A DNA stretch of 64,000 nt from Periconia sp. R9002 (taxonomy: Eukaryota > Ascomycota > Dothideomycetes > Pleosporales > Periconiaceae), in the NCBI GenBank assembly GCA_023627715.1, contig JAMAHW010000082.1:62001-126000 (forward strand). Direction: 5' to 3'. The position numbers and the translations under genes are program-made. This document shows positions 12,401 to 24,844 of this stretch, one piece after another (the stretch's first letter is position 1; each line of letters begins with the position of its first letter). The notes under the pieces are model-generated. The model was not told the origin of the DNA, did no database searches, and was given only the letters and a program-made list of their open reading frames with translations.

Positions 12401-12797
12401 GTGCAGAAGGTGGACTGGTCAAGCAACGTCAGCAAGGCCATCAGCGAAGCCATCAAGACAATCAGCGGGCCAAAGAGCGCTCTCAAAGAAAAGAGTGTCT
12501 ATCTCTTCTCTGCAAGCCCCGATGAGGGTAAGGTCGCACATGGTTGCTATGTATCAGAGGTATGTACCTAACACCAAAGGAAGATGGCAAGTGATAGAGA
12601 CTAACTTGTGATGGTAGCAATTCAAGTCTCAAGGCGCTGACGGGCCCAAATGGGCTTCTGCCGTGACTCCCGTAATCGGCGGAAAGGCCGGAGGAAAGGC
12701 CGGAGCACCTACTGCGATTGGCAATGGCACCAATACGGATAAGGTTGAGCAAGGTGTAGAAGAAGCTCGGAAATGGATCGAGAACTTCAAGATATGA
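9407..12797 (+). CDS. ALA1: Alanyl-tRNA synthetase, with probable dual start
   Basis: Exons 9407-9806, 9927-12559 and 12618-12797. Two in-frame ATGs exist. The one at 9,713 (context GCCACCATGG) gives 968 residues, the usual cytosolic length. The one at 9,407 (weak context, T at -3) adds 102 residues rich in Arg, Ser and Ala with no Asp or Glu, typical of a mitochondrial presequence. Class II catalytic core: [46 protein letters not shown]-like and [17 protein letters not shown]. The editing domain has [11 protein letters not shown] and [12 protein letters not shown], and a C-terminal coiled/DHHA1 region follows. The enzyme charges tRNA-Ala. One gene serving both cytosol and mitochondrion is known in yeast, where the upstream start is non-AUG. 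Dual targeting here is inferred. Confidence 0.95.
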
Positions 12798-13464
12798 TGA
12801 GCGGAGTTTTAAATGTGATTGATCTGCAACAATGACTTGCTTGGCTTGGGAGGGAAGGTGTTATTCACCCTTATAATCTAAGGGAAGTCGAGGATTTGTC
12901 TACGATAAGATAGGCATTCCTTCCATGTACGTATTGTGGAACTTACGCTCAGCCTATAGGTACCGTACATGTAGTGCTCTAGAGCTTTCTCGTCCTGAGA
13001 CTTATCCAGATGGACACTTTCTGTATTAATTATTACATCCTCCATGGTTCCAATTGTCATTCTGGCTCGATGTCCCCACGTGCACACTGCAATTGGAGCT
13101 TCCCTCCATGTACCAATCGGACCCCTGCTTGCGTCATCGAGAGCTGTCGACCATTGCCGTTTCCCCAAAAGCTACCCCGCCATGCATCCATCATCCAGAA
13201 CATCCACTGCTTTGCACAATAAAAGACGTTTTCCACAACAACAATTGCGTGCTAATCTTCCATCGTCTTCACATAACCAAGCCAACCCCTCCGCTCTGCG
13301 TCTACATTCTATCTAAATATCATTCTCTCCTCTGCTTGCCTCTTCTACTTGCGTCTCTACCGTTCGCTGTGAACTCCACCTTCTTCAACATCTACCCAGC
13401 CTTTCCATATACTAATCGCTGTCGAACCCCCCAATCCAATCTCAAATTTCCCAAGCATACAACC
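12798..13464. other. Intergenic region
   Basis: It follows the alanyl-tRNA synthetase stop and precedes the thioredoxin-fold gene. No gene is recognisable. The last 250 bases are pyrimidine-rich and probably form the leader of the downstream gene. Confidence 0.6.
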
Positions 13465-14276
13465 ATGGCTGTCGCACCCAAATTCGCCGGCCAGGTATTG
13501 GCGTCTTCGGCCATCCAGCCAAAAGCCGTACATACGCTCGAGATATGTACGTTGCTCCCAACATCTTCAACTTGGCCCCCTTTTATATTTGAAGAAGAGC
13601 CAAAAGTAAAGTAGAGCTAATTCGAAAAAGATCTCGACTACGTCTGCCCCTTCAGCGCCAAAATCTTCAACACCGTGTACAACACTTCGCTGAAACAAAC
13701 GCTGTTGAATAAGTACTCGAATAACCTCGTCACGGTCTTCCGTGAGTAATTCCCTCACCCAGGTCCACAGGAATAAAAGCTTCCCGAATCACTCACTTCT
13801 CCTCAAATATATACTAACGACACCGCGCAAAAAAAGGTCAACAAATCCAGCCCTGGCACCCCTCCTCAACCCTCGTCCACGAAGCCGCCTACGCCGTTCA
13901 AAAGCTCTCCCCCGACGCCTTCTACCCCTTCAGCGCCGCCCTCTTCGCACAACAGAAAGATTACTTCGACGTCAACGTCGTCAACGAGACCCGCAACGCG
14001 ACCTACAAACGCCTCGCGAAGCTCGCGGGCACCGTCGGCGTCGACGAGAATGAGGTCTACAAGCTCTTAGCCATCAGTGATAAACCCGGCGAGGACGGGA
14101 GTTTGAATTCTGGGAATGGCGTCACGAATGATGTGAAAGTGCAGGTTAGGCAGAATCGGTTGGTCGGTGTGCATGTCACGCCTACGGTCCTGTTTGATGG
14201 GGTTGTCAAGGATGAGATTAGTTCTGGGTGGAGTGTCGAGCAGTGGGAGGAGTGGTTGGGGAAGAATGTTGTGTGA
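13465..14276 (+). CDS. DsbA/thioredoxin-fold protein
   Basis: Exons 13465-13546, 13631-13741 and 13837-14276 give 210 residues. After a short lead (MAVAPKFAGQVL...) comes the beta strand and active-site-like loop EIYLDYVCPFSAKIFN. A helical insertion follows (ALFAQQKDYFDVNVVNETRNATYKRLAKLAG), then the cis-Pro region GVHVTPTVLFDGVVKDEISSGW. These are the marks of the DsbA-like / Thioredoxin_4 family. The usual CxxC is CPFS here, with a single active-site Cys, so a classical dithiol oxidase is unlikely. Glutathione-S-transferase kappa-like or isomerase-type chemistry is possible. There is no obvious signal peptide. Substrate unknown. Confidence 0.8.
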
Positions 14277-15423
14277 GGGGGTCAATGGGCCGGACAGTGG
14301 TCGTGGTGTGGGCCCTTTTGAACGTCTGATACGTCTTTGTGGCAGTTAATGGACCGCTTCTTTTTCCCCATATGCTAGCAGATCGTTCAGTACAGAATTC
14401 GTTATTGAATAAATACAGGTAGCTCTACAACTCCAAGCTCGTAATCAGTGAAACGGGGGATTCAACAGTGTCCGTGAGACGTGATACTCTACAACTAACG
14501 ACTTCAAGATCCAATATCCAACATTTAATATACAGTAGCACGACCAAGTCAGTAACATGAAGACGCGTTGCAAATGAGCGCTCAACCCTTTCACCACTCA
14601 CTCCCATATCCAAGGTACTTTCGCCAGCACGGGTTCGGCTAAAGAAGGACAAAACATCAAGATATCGACCTCGACAAACTATAGGATCCACGACTAACAC
14701 ACGGAGAGGGAGGGTGCTGGTAGAAACCATGTCCCAAGCACATCACGAATCCAACAATCACATAGACACCACGCACACGCAGGCAAGCAAAGTAAGAAGA
14801 ATCTAAATTGAAAAAAAATGTCGTAATACAAATACATATAAAACGTTATTTAATACCAAAAAAATAGGCTTATTCTCTCTCTTTTTTTTTGTTGTTTCGC
14901 CAGATGGGAGGGGGTTTCATATAATTGTGCAGGTGGTATATGCAGCAAGCAGTAGCGACTTCGGTAAAAAAATGCATAAAAAAAAAGCAAAAGCAAATCA
15001 GATATAAAAAAAAAGCCTTTCAAACCCAGAGAGAAGAAAAAAAAATGGTGAAAAGGAAAATAACCCTCCAGCCAAGCAAGTAAAATTACTTTAGGAAAAA
15101 AAAAAGACTCCTCCGTCCGTTCCGTTGCCATCATCGCGCGCGTTCTGTATTAAAGAAGAGAGAGGTGATAAAAGTGCCGCATACATATAGAAGATGCGCC
15201 GTTACTCCCTTCTCTCCTTCAAAATGATGTACCGATGAAACAACCTCCATTGCATCCCTTCATTTCCCTCCTTTGCCCCAAATAATACAGCTTCCAAGGT
15301 ATGAAGAAGCCTGAAAATGGAATATGGAGGAATAGGAGATAAGAAGGCCGCCAAGCAAAGATTGTGCGAAAGATCAAACATAGAATGGACAAGTTCTATC
15401 CAGATTTGGTGGCCTGATTTCTC
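14277..15423. other. Convergent intergenic region, A/T-rich
   Basis: This lies between the convergent 3' ends of the thioredoxin-fold gene and SIN3. Homopolymer A and T tracts are frequent, notably 14,970-15,110. No coding sequence is recognisable. It probably holds both 3' UTRs. Confidence 0.65.
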
Positions 15424-18400
15424 TTACATATCCGCCATCTCGACGTCTTCGTCTTCGTTCTGGTCCGTTCGCGCCTTTTCCTTCAGCTCGGTGAAAGTCG
15501 CTTTCCGCGCATCAACTTCTTCCTGGCTGGCATCCTTCATCCAAACAGTGCTGCGGACGAAAGACTCTTGAATTCGTTGAACCTTTGATGATTTGAGCGA
15601 TTCGTAAGCTTTATCCGGGTTCGGCACACTTTCACTGATGCCGGATCTTGTAGCATCGGGCTGTACAAAGTACTGAACGCCACCGTTACCAGCTGGTTCG
15701 CTTGCAATGAACTTCATGGTGTACACTAGCGGGTTGATCTGCACAGTGATCTTGTCCCCGCCATTAATGTGCTCGAAGCGTTCGTCGTCATTCACATCTT
15801 CCATCTTACTGAGACGGTTTTTAAGATATGGGTACCGAAGGCGGACGTATTCTAGACTTTCGGTCGGTTCGACTGCCATGTAGGACGCAACATAAGCTCG
15901 CCAGCGTTTGACTTTGTCCAGCTGGTTGAACTCAAACGTGGGGTCGTCTTTTTTAAAGAGTCGTACAGTGGCCTCAGCTTTAGTGGGATCCTGAAAGATG
16001 CATTAGTATATATACCAACTTGACCATGCGAGTGCAACTTACATAAGTGATACGGTAGGTATCAGCGTCTCTGGCATGTTTTTCAACCTGCTTCCTGTAG
16101 GTGATTTCATTCTTGTGCGTAGTTGTTTCGTTCACTCGGTCCTTTTTGAACAAGTTGTAGATATCGAGCGATTTATCCTTGTTGTCATTGCCAACCACAG
16201 CCAAGCTGAAACGAACCAGGGAGCTGAGTAGCCTGTCGAATGAGTACAGTTGCCAGCCCACCTGCAGGTAGTATCGTCGCATAGTTTCTTCAATCTGTGC
16301 CATGTCCACTTCGCCCATGATCTGCTCTTCCAAAAGGTCAAGAACTTGCTTGTAATAGTTGGCAGTGTCGGAAGTGTCTTTGAAGAAATCCGATGGAACC
16401 TTATCGACCATCTTCAAGTCATGAGCAGCTTTATGCGCCTTGGCCCGAGTGACGATCTTTCGTACATCGTCCTCGTTCTCTTTGAGCTTCAGCAGCCTAT
16501 CGTAAAGGATAACAAACATGCGGAAGAAACAGTATATCGAGGAATTGATATACATGTTGTACTCAGTCCGTCGGTAAGGCTCTTCAGGCTCGTATTCCCG
16601 ATCATCAAAGGCAGCGGGCCTAGAAGCATACTCAACCCATTGAGCCTGTGTCCGACCATCTCGCGTATTCGAATTCAAGTTATCCCCGGCAGCCTCGTCA
16701 TTAGCAGAAGTAACACCCGGTGAGCTGTCTCGGCTGACAGAGGCAAGGCTATCCTCTTTATCCTTGCGTGCTTTGCCACGGGGATCTAAGACGTTGCGAC
16801 GAAGGTCTCCGCCCTTCTTTTGTGATCGGTGTGAGGGATCCTCATCCGCGCTTGCCGTGTCCTCGCCAGACCCATTAGTAGAGGATTCGCGGGTTAGAGT
16901 TTGAACTTTCTCATCGAATTGTGTAGCATCAATGCCGAAGAAGAGCGGCACGAATTCTTTGATGAAGGGTACAACCTTGCTATACTCGATCGTATTGCTG
17001 TTGTCCGCAAAGGTAATGATCAGCCGAGCGACGTCAAATAGAACGTCTTCGTCCTTCAGCTCAAACTTGAATTGGTAATCTGGTTGAGGAATTTCCTGAA
17101 TCTCCTGAAGCCGCTTCTGTTCCTCATAGCGGACTTGAATCTCGTTCTGAAGGGATTTTTGTTGGAATTGGCGCTTATCATTCTGCTTCACAGACAAACT
17201 TTGATGATCAAGCGATTTCCAAAAGATCTTCTGGGTCTGGTCGCGCCAGACCTTCTCCCATTCGCGTTGCGCCGCCTTCCAATCTTCGAGTTTAGCCTTC
17301 AGTCGATGCAACAAGACAGGAACAACGCTCCATGGCATCTGAAAAAGCTCTCGGATTACATCTCTACCCTTTTCGCGTCCATATATTTTCATGATAACGC
17401 GTTTGTAGATGGTCTCGCTCTGGCCGCCCAAGCCAGGTGGTAGGTGGAAGTTAGCTCTATCTTCTGGGCGCATTGTGAGTAGCTGGTTGGCGATCGGCTC
17501 AAGTTGTTGGACAGTTCGGTCGCAGGCCTCAATGTTAAAGGAATAATCGTGGCGCTCTTCTTCAATTCGGTGAAGGCCCTCTTCAAATTGATTCTTCCGG
17601 TGAGCCACGAAACCAGAATCTTCCGAGGCCCACGTTGGATGAGAAGCCCACTCATCGTTCAATACGGAGCGGCAGAGCTCGTCACGACCACTGCATACCC
17701 GCTCCCGTTCACGTTTAGGAAGGAGGCGGTAGCTTGGGCCGAGACTGCGACAATTGGAGAGTGATACACGGGAGTTGACCGTCTTTGGGCGGGTATACGT
17801 TTGTTCGTCATCTTCTCCAAGGAACTTTTTGAACCATGAGAATAGTTCTTGATTACCCCCAATGAAGGACTGAGCGCGGTAGAGCAGTAGGTTCTTGTCG
17901 ATAAGATCTTGTGAGAAGAGATTGCAAAGTTTCAAAAACTCGTTCATGGTACCCTTGTTGCCAATAAACTTCTTGACGCGGTCGAAGAAAGCCAATTCAT
18001 CCTGATTAGGCGAAGTGGTAGTGCTAGGAGGCATCGGTTCAGGTTGAGCTGGTGTGAGCGTGGGTGACACGGGCGGTCCGTCAGCAATCGTGGGCTGTTT
18101 CGTGTGACCTGTTTTGGCGCGCTTATTCATGTTCCCTTGACCGTACTGGCCACGCATGTTCGAAGTGGGTGGCTCCTGCGTCATGGGCGGTGGTGGTGCA
18201 GCACTGGCAGTGCCAGTGGCTGCACGATCGCCTGCACGATCGCCACGTTTGCGCTTGTTCTCGCGATTTGCCGTTGGAGTCGGTGCAAAATTGCCCATAG
18301 GAGGCAGTCGTGAATTGTCCGCCCGAGGGGTTTGTTGATGATTCGGTGCTTGGCCATAGGTAGGCTCACCTCGCACGTTGCCCATCATTGCTGCTTCTTC

Positions 18401-20483
18401 ATTATGCCGGGCGGCTTGTTGTGCTCGGTGTTGTGCAGCCGATTCGGGCAGAAATTGTTTGAAATCTTCCAAGAGGTCAGGGGCGGAGCTAAAAAGCCCC
18501 GTGACTTGGGCATACACATCTTGGATGGGCTTCGACTCCCTCTGGTAAGTTTGCAGTATCTCAAGGAACTGCTTGTATATGTCCGGCTGAGAAGCGAACC
18601 TGTTTTTGATCTTGTTCACGTAGCTGATAGCATGATTGAACTCAACAGGGCCACGCTTTTCGGCACCAACACCGCCCATTTGGGCACCTTGAGCAATACC
18701 ATTCAAAGCTTGACCCGGTAGCGCTGCTGAGACATCGCCATTGGGTGACATGATAGCGCGCCCAGTAGCGGCAGCCGAGACTGCATTCTGAAGTTGAGAC
18801 ACTCCACGTTGCTCTTGCTGGTGCGCGATCGTGGCAGCAGAGGCGACATTTTCTGGAGGGGGACGGTTGATCACTTCGGGTGACAATGGAGCCGGTGCAG
18901 GTGGACCCTGAGGGCCAAAAAGTGGTTGACCAAGGCTGTTGCGATTATTTGGTGAGAAAGCAACTTCCTGGTTTTCGGGAACTTGAGGAGGCCTCAGGTC
19001 TCTCAGGTTCTGCGCAGTCCAGCTCCGTGCTGCAGGCTGCTCGTAGTAGGCCGCATCATTTTGTGAAGCGGGGTTACCATTCACCCCCGAGCTTCGTGGG
19101 GGTGACAGTGGTCTTGGAGCAGGCATAGTAGAGACCATGGTGCCCATTGGGGTGGTAACGCGGATTGCATTAGGGTCCCCATTCGTGCCACACTCGATTT
19201 TGTATCCGGGGGGCAGAAAAGTATTGAAGCCTTGGATCAAGTTCGGGTTGCCTGCAAAGAGGGAAGAAACTCTTTCGATGACACCGGGTGTATCGATGGC
19301 ACCGCTCTTGAAGTCCTTCATTATATCCAAAAATCGATTGTAAACGTCAGGATGCTCTGAAAACTGAACCTTGACTTGGTCCAGATAGCTTAATGCATCG
19401 TTGAGAATGGGCTGCTGACCCTGACCCATGGCCATCTGACCTTGGGGTCCAGCGAAAGGCATGAGCATTGAAGCTTGAGAAGGAGGTTGCTGCATTTGAG
19501 GGGTCCTTTCTCCCTGCTGTATGGCTGGTGCTGGCGCACCCCCATTGAACATGGAATTTGGTGGGTTCTGACCGACTATCGCAGGACCGCCGAGGGGCCC
19601 GGACTGGCCTAGCAGGCCATTAGGTCCATGAATTGTCCTTGCCGAAGGAGCTACAGCCACAGGCTGATGAATCTGTATGGGTGTAGAATGGTTTTCGTGC
19701 GCTGATTGCTCGTGTTGATGTCGCTCCCGCAAATCACGATCACGCTGCTCGACCTCTCGTTTTACGATATCGTCTTGTTGCGCAGCATGTTGGGCGTTAT
19801 GTGACTCCATGATCTCTCGCTCTCGGCCCTCGCGCTCACGCAGCTCGCGCTCGCGATCTATGCTTGCCTGGTTTGCTGCGGGTCCGTGTGACTGCTGAAG
19901 TGTCTGTGAAAGACCAGGTAGCGAGTAGGGAGGTCCTTGCGGAGCGGACTGAATGTTCTGTGCATGAGGAGCAGACTCTGAAGAAGGTGGTCGCTGAGCA
20001 GTTTGATGGGGTGAGGCCTGTGGACCCTGACCATTCAAACTAGGGAGAGCGGGGAGGTTTTGACCATGCTGAACAGCAGCGCTTGATGGATAGTAGGAGG
20101 CACCTGATTCACTGTTAGTGTGGTGTTGATCGATCTAGTTCGCTGACGCCACGTACCTGAGGGGGGAGGAAGTACAGCTCCGGCGCCTTGCGCCGGCGAA
20201 GTATGAGACGCCTGTTGCTGAGTCGCGTTGTTGGATCTGTTGTTATTAGCATCGCAACGATTGAAATAGTGGAACGACGGGTTCTGTGTGAGCTCTAAAG
20301 CTTCCAAGATTCATAAGGGGGGCTGCTTAAGACAGTGAGGTGGGGTGAGGGTACAAGTAGTACATACCCAAAGGCTCCCAAGGGCCGCGAATTCTGTGCT
20401 TGAGCCTGTTCTGATTGTTGTTGAGTTGTCCCTGGCAATGGCGCCTGATTCGGGGGCCACCCGTCGCGGTGCGCTGGGTTCAT
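15424..20483 (-). CDS. SIN3: SIN3 transcriptional corepressor
   Basis: Exons 20368-20483, 20157-20236, 16043-20103 and 15424-15990 (right to left) give 1,607 residues. All four phases agree, and the ATG at 20,483 starts MNPAHRDGWPPNQAPLPG. Three paired amphipathic helix (PAH) domains are visible: PAH1 (LNDALSYLDQVKVQFSEHPD), PAH2 (EFNHAISYVNKIKNRFASQP) and PAH3 (DELAFFDRVKKFIGNKGT). The Sin3 histone-deacetylase-interacting domain follows (SLSNCRSLGPSYRLLPKRER), and the conserved C-terminal Sin3 region contains YNMYINSSIYCFFRM. SIN3 scaffolds the Rpd3 histone deacetylase complex and represses transcription in the nucleus. The N-terminal third is Gln/Pro-rich and disordered, with a run of alternating charged residues. 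Identification is firm; the 131-nt first intron is the least certain boundary. Confidence 0.95.
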
Positions 20484-21923
20484 AGCGGCGTTATAGTTGT
20501 TCGTCGGCTTTAAGAGCGAAAACGGGGACAGGAGGTAGAACGCGTTCGCGAAGGCAAGAAGCGTGTCAAAGCCTACGCAAGCTCATAGGTAGCTTCGTGC
20601 CAAATGGCGATAATAGATCGGTAGTGTGGTGAGGTCTAAAGGGGTGCTGCTCCGGTTACCGGGGCAAAAGCCAGTCGTCGCAGTTGGTAGGAGAAAGAGG
20701 AGGGAGAAGCAAGCCAGCTGGAGCTGGTGTGAGGGCGTGTCCGTAAGGATCCAGCGCATAAATGGCTAGAAAAAGAATCGTAGCAGCTGAAGAAGCTCGA
20801 TGCGCCTCCAAGATACAGTGAGTAAGGAGAAACTTGTCGGCTGATGATGGTGACGAAGGTGGAGCGCTGGAGCTCTGGCAAAACCGCTGGAGGAGCGCTT
20901 GCGCGGGAAATCCCGTCTATTCCCGATAAGTTATTCCGCGCCGAGCAAATTCACAGGTGACAACCTTGAAAGTCAGGTACGCCACATGCACAGGCTACAT
21001 ACATGTATGTACAGTTTCGACACCCCATGCTCATTGAACTTTTTCTTCCAGCCTCAATTCTGGAAATACTTAACAGCTAAACGTCCTTTTTCATCTTTCA
21101 CCTTTCAACTCACAATTTTCTTATTTTTGTTTGTTGTTCAAAGTGGTCAGTCTCTTGGCGCTGCTCCGTCATGTCAACTTACCGTAACCGTAGTTGATTC
21201 CGCGCTAGCACAAAGCAGGGATGCGTAGTCAGCGGGGCTCACGTGAGCTAGTCATTCATCCTCATTCAAAGTTCTCATGGGTATGAGTGAATGCCTCACT
21301 CGTACGGAGTAGGAATATACTGACCGTCGTCGGAAAACCGACTTCTCGGGACATGGTCTTCGAAATATATTGCGATACACGCGATATGACAGAGATCATA
21401 CACGAACAAGCCACACAGATTTTTTGGTATCAAAGGTGGTCCGCCTTTTTAGTTCTTACTTTTGGATCTTGTTCCTGTCGAGGTAGAACCCCTCCTAATA
21501 GTTCACAAAAAAAAGTCACAGATGTTTTGCGTTCATTTATACATACCCATGTAGTTAGGTACATGTATGTACTTGTAGGTACGTAGATACTCTCTTACTG
21601 CAAATGCTCATCATTTTCAGAGCACCATTTACTGTTCAGCTGAAACCTCACATGTAAACAATTTCCCTGCATGAGAGCATGAGGATAGATGGGCACGCAT
21701 GGCGCATGTGACTCTGCGAATTTCGCACCGTAACATCAACAGCAACATGAAATGCATATACTCAAAAAGAAAAAGGTATTCATGCAATTATGACTAGCTA
21801 AGAAACCTTTTCACGTACCAAATTACATGCCAATTACGTCTCACCAATGGTATGCACTCTACCTACGCTCAAGCTTGTTATCCCCACTCACCACTCGGCA
21901 AAAGCCAACACAGCATTCCTTCC
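20484..21923. other. Intergenic region between SIN3 and the GH3 gene
   Basis: It contains the SIN3 promoter and leader on the left and the 3' end of the GH3 gene on the right. No coding sequence is recognisable. A perfect TACATACATGTATGTA palindrome lies at 20,996-21,011, and related TACATGTATGTAC sequence recurs near 21,559-21,572. Confidence 0.6.
20996..21011. repeat. 16-base perfect palindrome
   Basis: TACATACATGTATGTA reads the same on both strands. It lies upstream of SIN3. Function unknown. Confidence 0.8.
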
Positions 21924-24844
21924 TTAGAAAGTCCATGTAAAAGATTCCTTGACTTCAAACCCCAATTTCTTCCTGTAACGAAAAGTTAGTAAGGCGAGAA
22001 CGAGACATGCAAATATTATGACTGGGTGAAACAGACCTGATATCAACACTGCTCGAGCCGATGAGGACCTCAAACGCGCCTTCTTCGGCAATCCAAGCCC
22101 CAGTTTCACCCAACGAGGTATTGAAGTATCCGACGGAATACTTGTCGAGTTCTAGCGTAACGTCTTTCGTCTGGCCCGGCTGCAATAGCACTTTGTGGAA
22201 AGCCTGCAATTCCTTCTCCGGACGCGGTAAGGTAGACTTGATGTCCCTCACATACGCTTGTACAACCTCGTGTGCAGCTACGGAGCCGGTGTTGGTTACT
22301 GGGACTATGATGGATATCCGGTCTGATTCTGACAGAACGGTGCTGTTAGCGACGGGAGATCCATACTCGAAGGTGGTGTATGTCAGGCCATGGCCGAATG
22401 GGAACAGGGGTGCGATCTTGGAGCGTTCGTAATGCCTGTATCCAATGTAAATCCCTTCGCCGTAGACAGTCTTCAAGTTCTCTCCCGGCCAGTTGTGGTA
22501 TGCAGGGTTATCTTCGATTCGCACTGGGAATGTAGTTGGCAACTTTCCGCTAGGACTTGCGTTGCCCAGGATGACATCCGCGAGGGCATGGCCGGCTTCT
22601 TGCCCTTGATACCACGCTTGAATGATTGCAGGAGCGCGTTCAGCCCAAGGCATAGTGACTGGCGTTCCAGATTGGTTGACGACAATTGTTCGAGGATTGG
22701 CTGCAAGCACCGCCTCGACGAGGCGATCCTGGGAGCCATCCTTGGGAAGATCCATGGTTTGTCTATCGTAGCCTTCTGATTCCCACTCGGCGTCAAGACC
22801 CACTACGAGGACGGCAACATCGGCGTCTTTAGCAGTATCTACAGCTTCTTGAATCCGATCAACCTTGTCTTCCTCTTGGTATCCAATCCGGCATCCACCG
22901 TAATCGTGACTGCGGCGAATCACCGAAACTTTCGACGCCGGGCGAACCTCATTGGTACTTTCAACGAGTAACTCTACTGGCTTCCCTTCCTCGAGGTGGA
23001 TCGATTTCAGCACATCCTCGGAGGCAGAAAACATAGCCTCACCCTCTTCTGTCCAGTTCCAGATATCAATGAAAATTTCGCCATTCAAGAAGAGTCTTCC
23101 AGGTCCTACAGATGCAAAGCTAAAAGTATGGTTGCCCGTAGATTTAGGTGTAAGTATAGCCTTGACCTTGAAAGAGTAAGCCGGCAATACATTTTTCGGT
23201 GCTGAATCCCAAAGCCAAAGATCTGTACCAGCCTTGGTCTGTACTACGGCCGGCTCACCGTCAAACTGGTCCCCGTGATAATATTCCAATCTAACTCCCG
23301 GCTGGCCATCTGGGGTTGTACAGTAAGGTGAAGCAAGGGGCATCCACTTGGAGCTGTCACAACCAAGGGCAAATGTTATCTCTCCGTCAAATCGATTGCT
23401 GAGGCCATCCCAGGGGGTTGTCTTGTAGTAAGGAGCGAGCCCGGCGCTACCACCACCGCTAGCAATGGAACGTTTGACATTGGGTCCAATCAATGCAATC
23501 TTCTTTGCATTTTTCACAGGAAGAACGTTGTTTTCATTCTTTAGGAGCACCAATCCCTCAATTCCAGCTTGAAGTATCAGGTTGCGAGTCTCGAGGTTGT
23601 CGATTGACTTCTCGGAAGGTTCTGGAGAGTGGTCGTCTAGACCTTTGGTCCGGTCCACCAAGTAAAGAACATTCCCGGCCAACTCCTCGATCTCTCGGTG
23701 GGTGATCTCCCCCTTTTCAAGGGCCGCAAGGACCTGCTCGGGCTTCCGCCATTTTGAAGGTCCAGGCATTTCAATATCAACACCAGCTTTGATCGAAGGG
23801 GCGGTTGCATATGTTCCCGTCCAGTCGGAGATGATAGCACCATCCCACTTCCATTCACCCCGTAGGATATCTCTTAACGTGTGCATATGCTCGTCTGCGT
23901 GTACGCCGTTAACCATATTGTACGAACTCATCAACGCCCAGGGCGATGCGTCCCGAACAGCAATTTCAAACGGCTTCAGGTAGATTTCTCTCAAAGGTCG
24001 TTCAGCGATGACTGCATCGTAGGCTTGTCGTTCGGTTTCTTGTTCATTGCCAACAAAATGCTTGATAGTTGCAGCGATGCCTTTACTTTGCAGGCCACGA
24101 ATGTATGATGCAGCCAGCTTTCCAGTAAGAAAGGGATCTTCGGAATAAGATTCGAAGTTCCGTCCACCTAAAGGTGATCGGTGCATGCAGACAGTGGGTG
24201 CAAGTAGAACGTGAGCTCCACGTGCTTTGGTCTCCTCTGCAAGATGGCGGCCAATCTCCTCCATCATGTCCGAATTCCATGCTGATGCCATTGATACACC
24301 ACATGGAAATAATGCAGCCTATCTTCGTTAGAAGTGAATCATATGTAGCAGTAGGCATCTTACCAGGGTGCCGTTTGTGAAGAACTCTCCTCTTGCGCCG
24401 TTAGGACCATCGGTAGTTTTTATGGACGGCACACCTTTGCCAGGGATGGGCATTGTCCTCCAAAAATCTGACCCCGCCAGAAGAGAAATCTGTTAAAGTC
24501 AGGATGTGCATCAGTATTGTATGAAAAAAAAGCATGTCGGTTTGTGAGATCGAAAGTATCCGGCCTCACCCATGGTAGGAACAACACCTTCAACTTACCT
24601 GCTCTCTCAGAGTTAGTTCCTTGACCAACTCTCGCGCTCTATAGCTCGGTCTTCTATCCGCAGAAATATGTTTTGCCATGCTTCTCGGATCCTCGTCATT
24701 GGGACTTTGCTCTTCGGGGGTCGTGGCAGGTGTTAGATCTGCTACAGCAACAGCCTGGACCTGGATCCGCGTGTCTTTTAAACCGGCATCCTGGATATCT
24801 CCTCCCACTGCTGATATAGGGATAGTGGTCTCAATGCTAGCCAT
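21924..24844 (-). CDS. GH3 beta-glucosidase with PA14 domain, intracellular
   Basis: Exons 24599-24844, 24364-24489, 22037-24318 and 21924-21972 give 900 residues. The ATG at 24,844 starts MASIETTIPISAVGG. About 60 residues of lead sequence precede VKELTLREQISLLAG, with no signal peptide, so the enzyme is probably cytosolic. The GH3 N-terminal barrel carries KHFVGNEQE and the nucleophile Asp in IISDWTG (about residue 289). A PA14 domain (VRLEYYHGDQF ... GRLFLNGEIFIDIW) is inserted in the C-terminal GH3 domain, and a fibronectin-III-like domain ends the protein (AHEVVQAYVRD). The family hydrolyses terminal beta-glucosides and helps induce cellulase genes or detoxify glycosides. The last 49-nt exon replaces a read-through tail and restores a plausible C-terminus. 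Whether it belongs to the nearby cluster is unclear; probably not. Confidence 0.93.
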
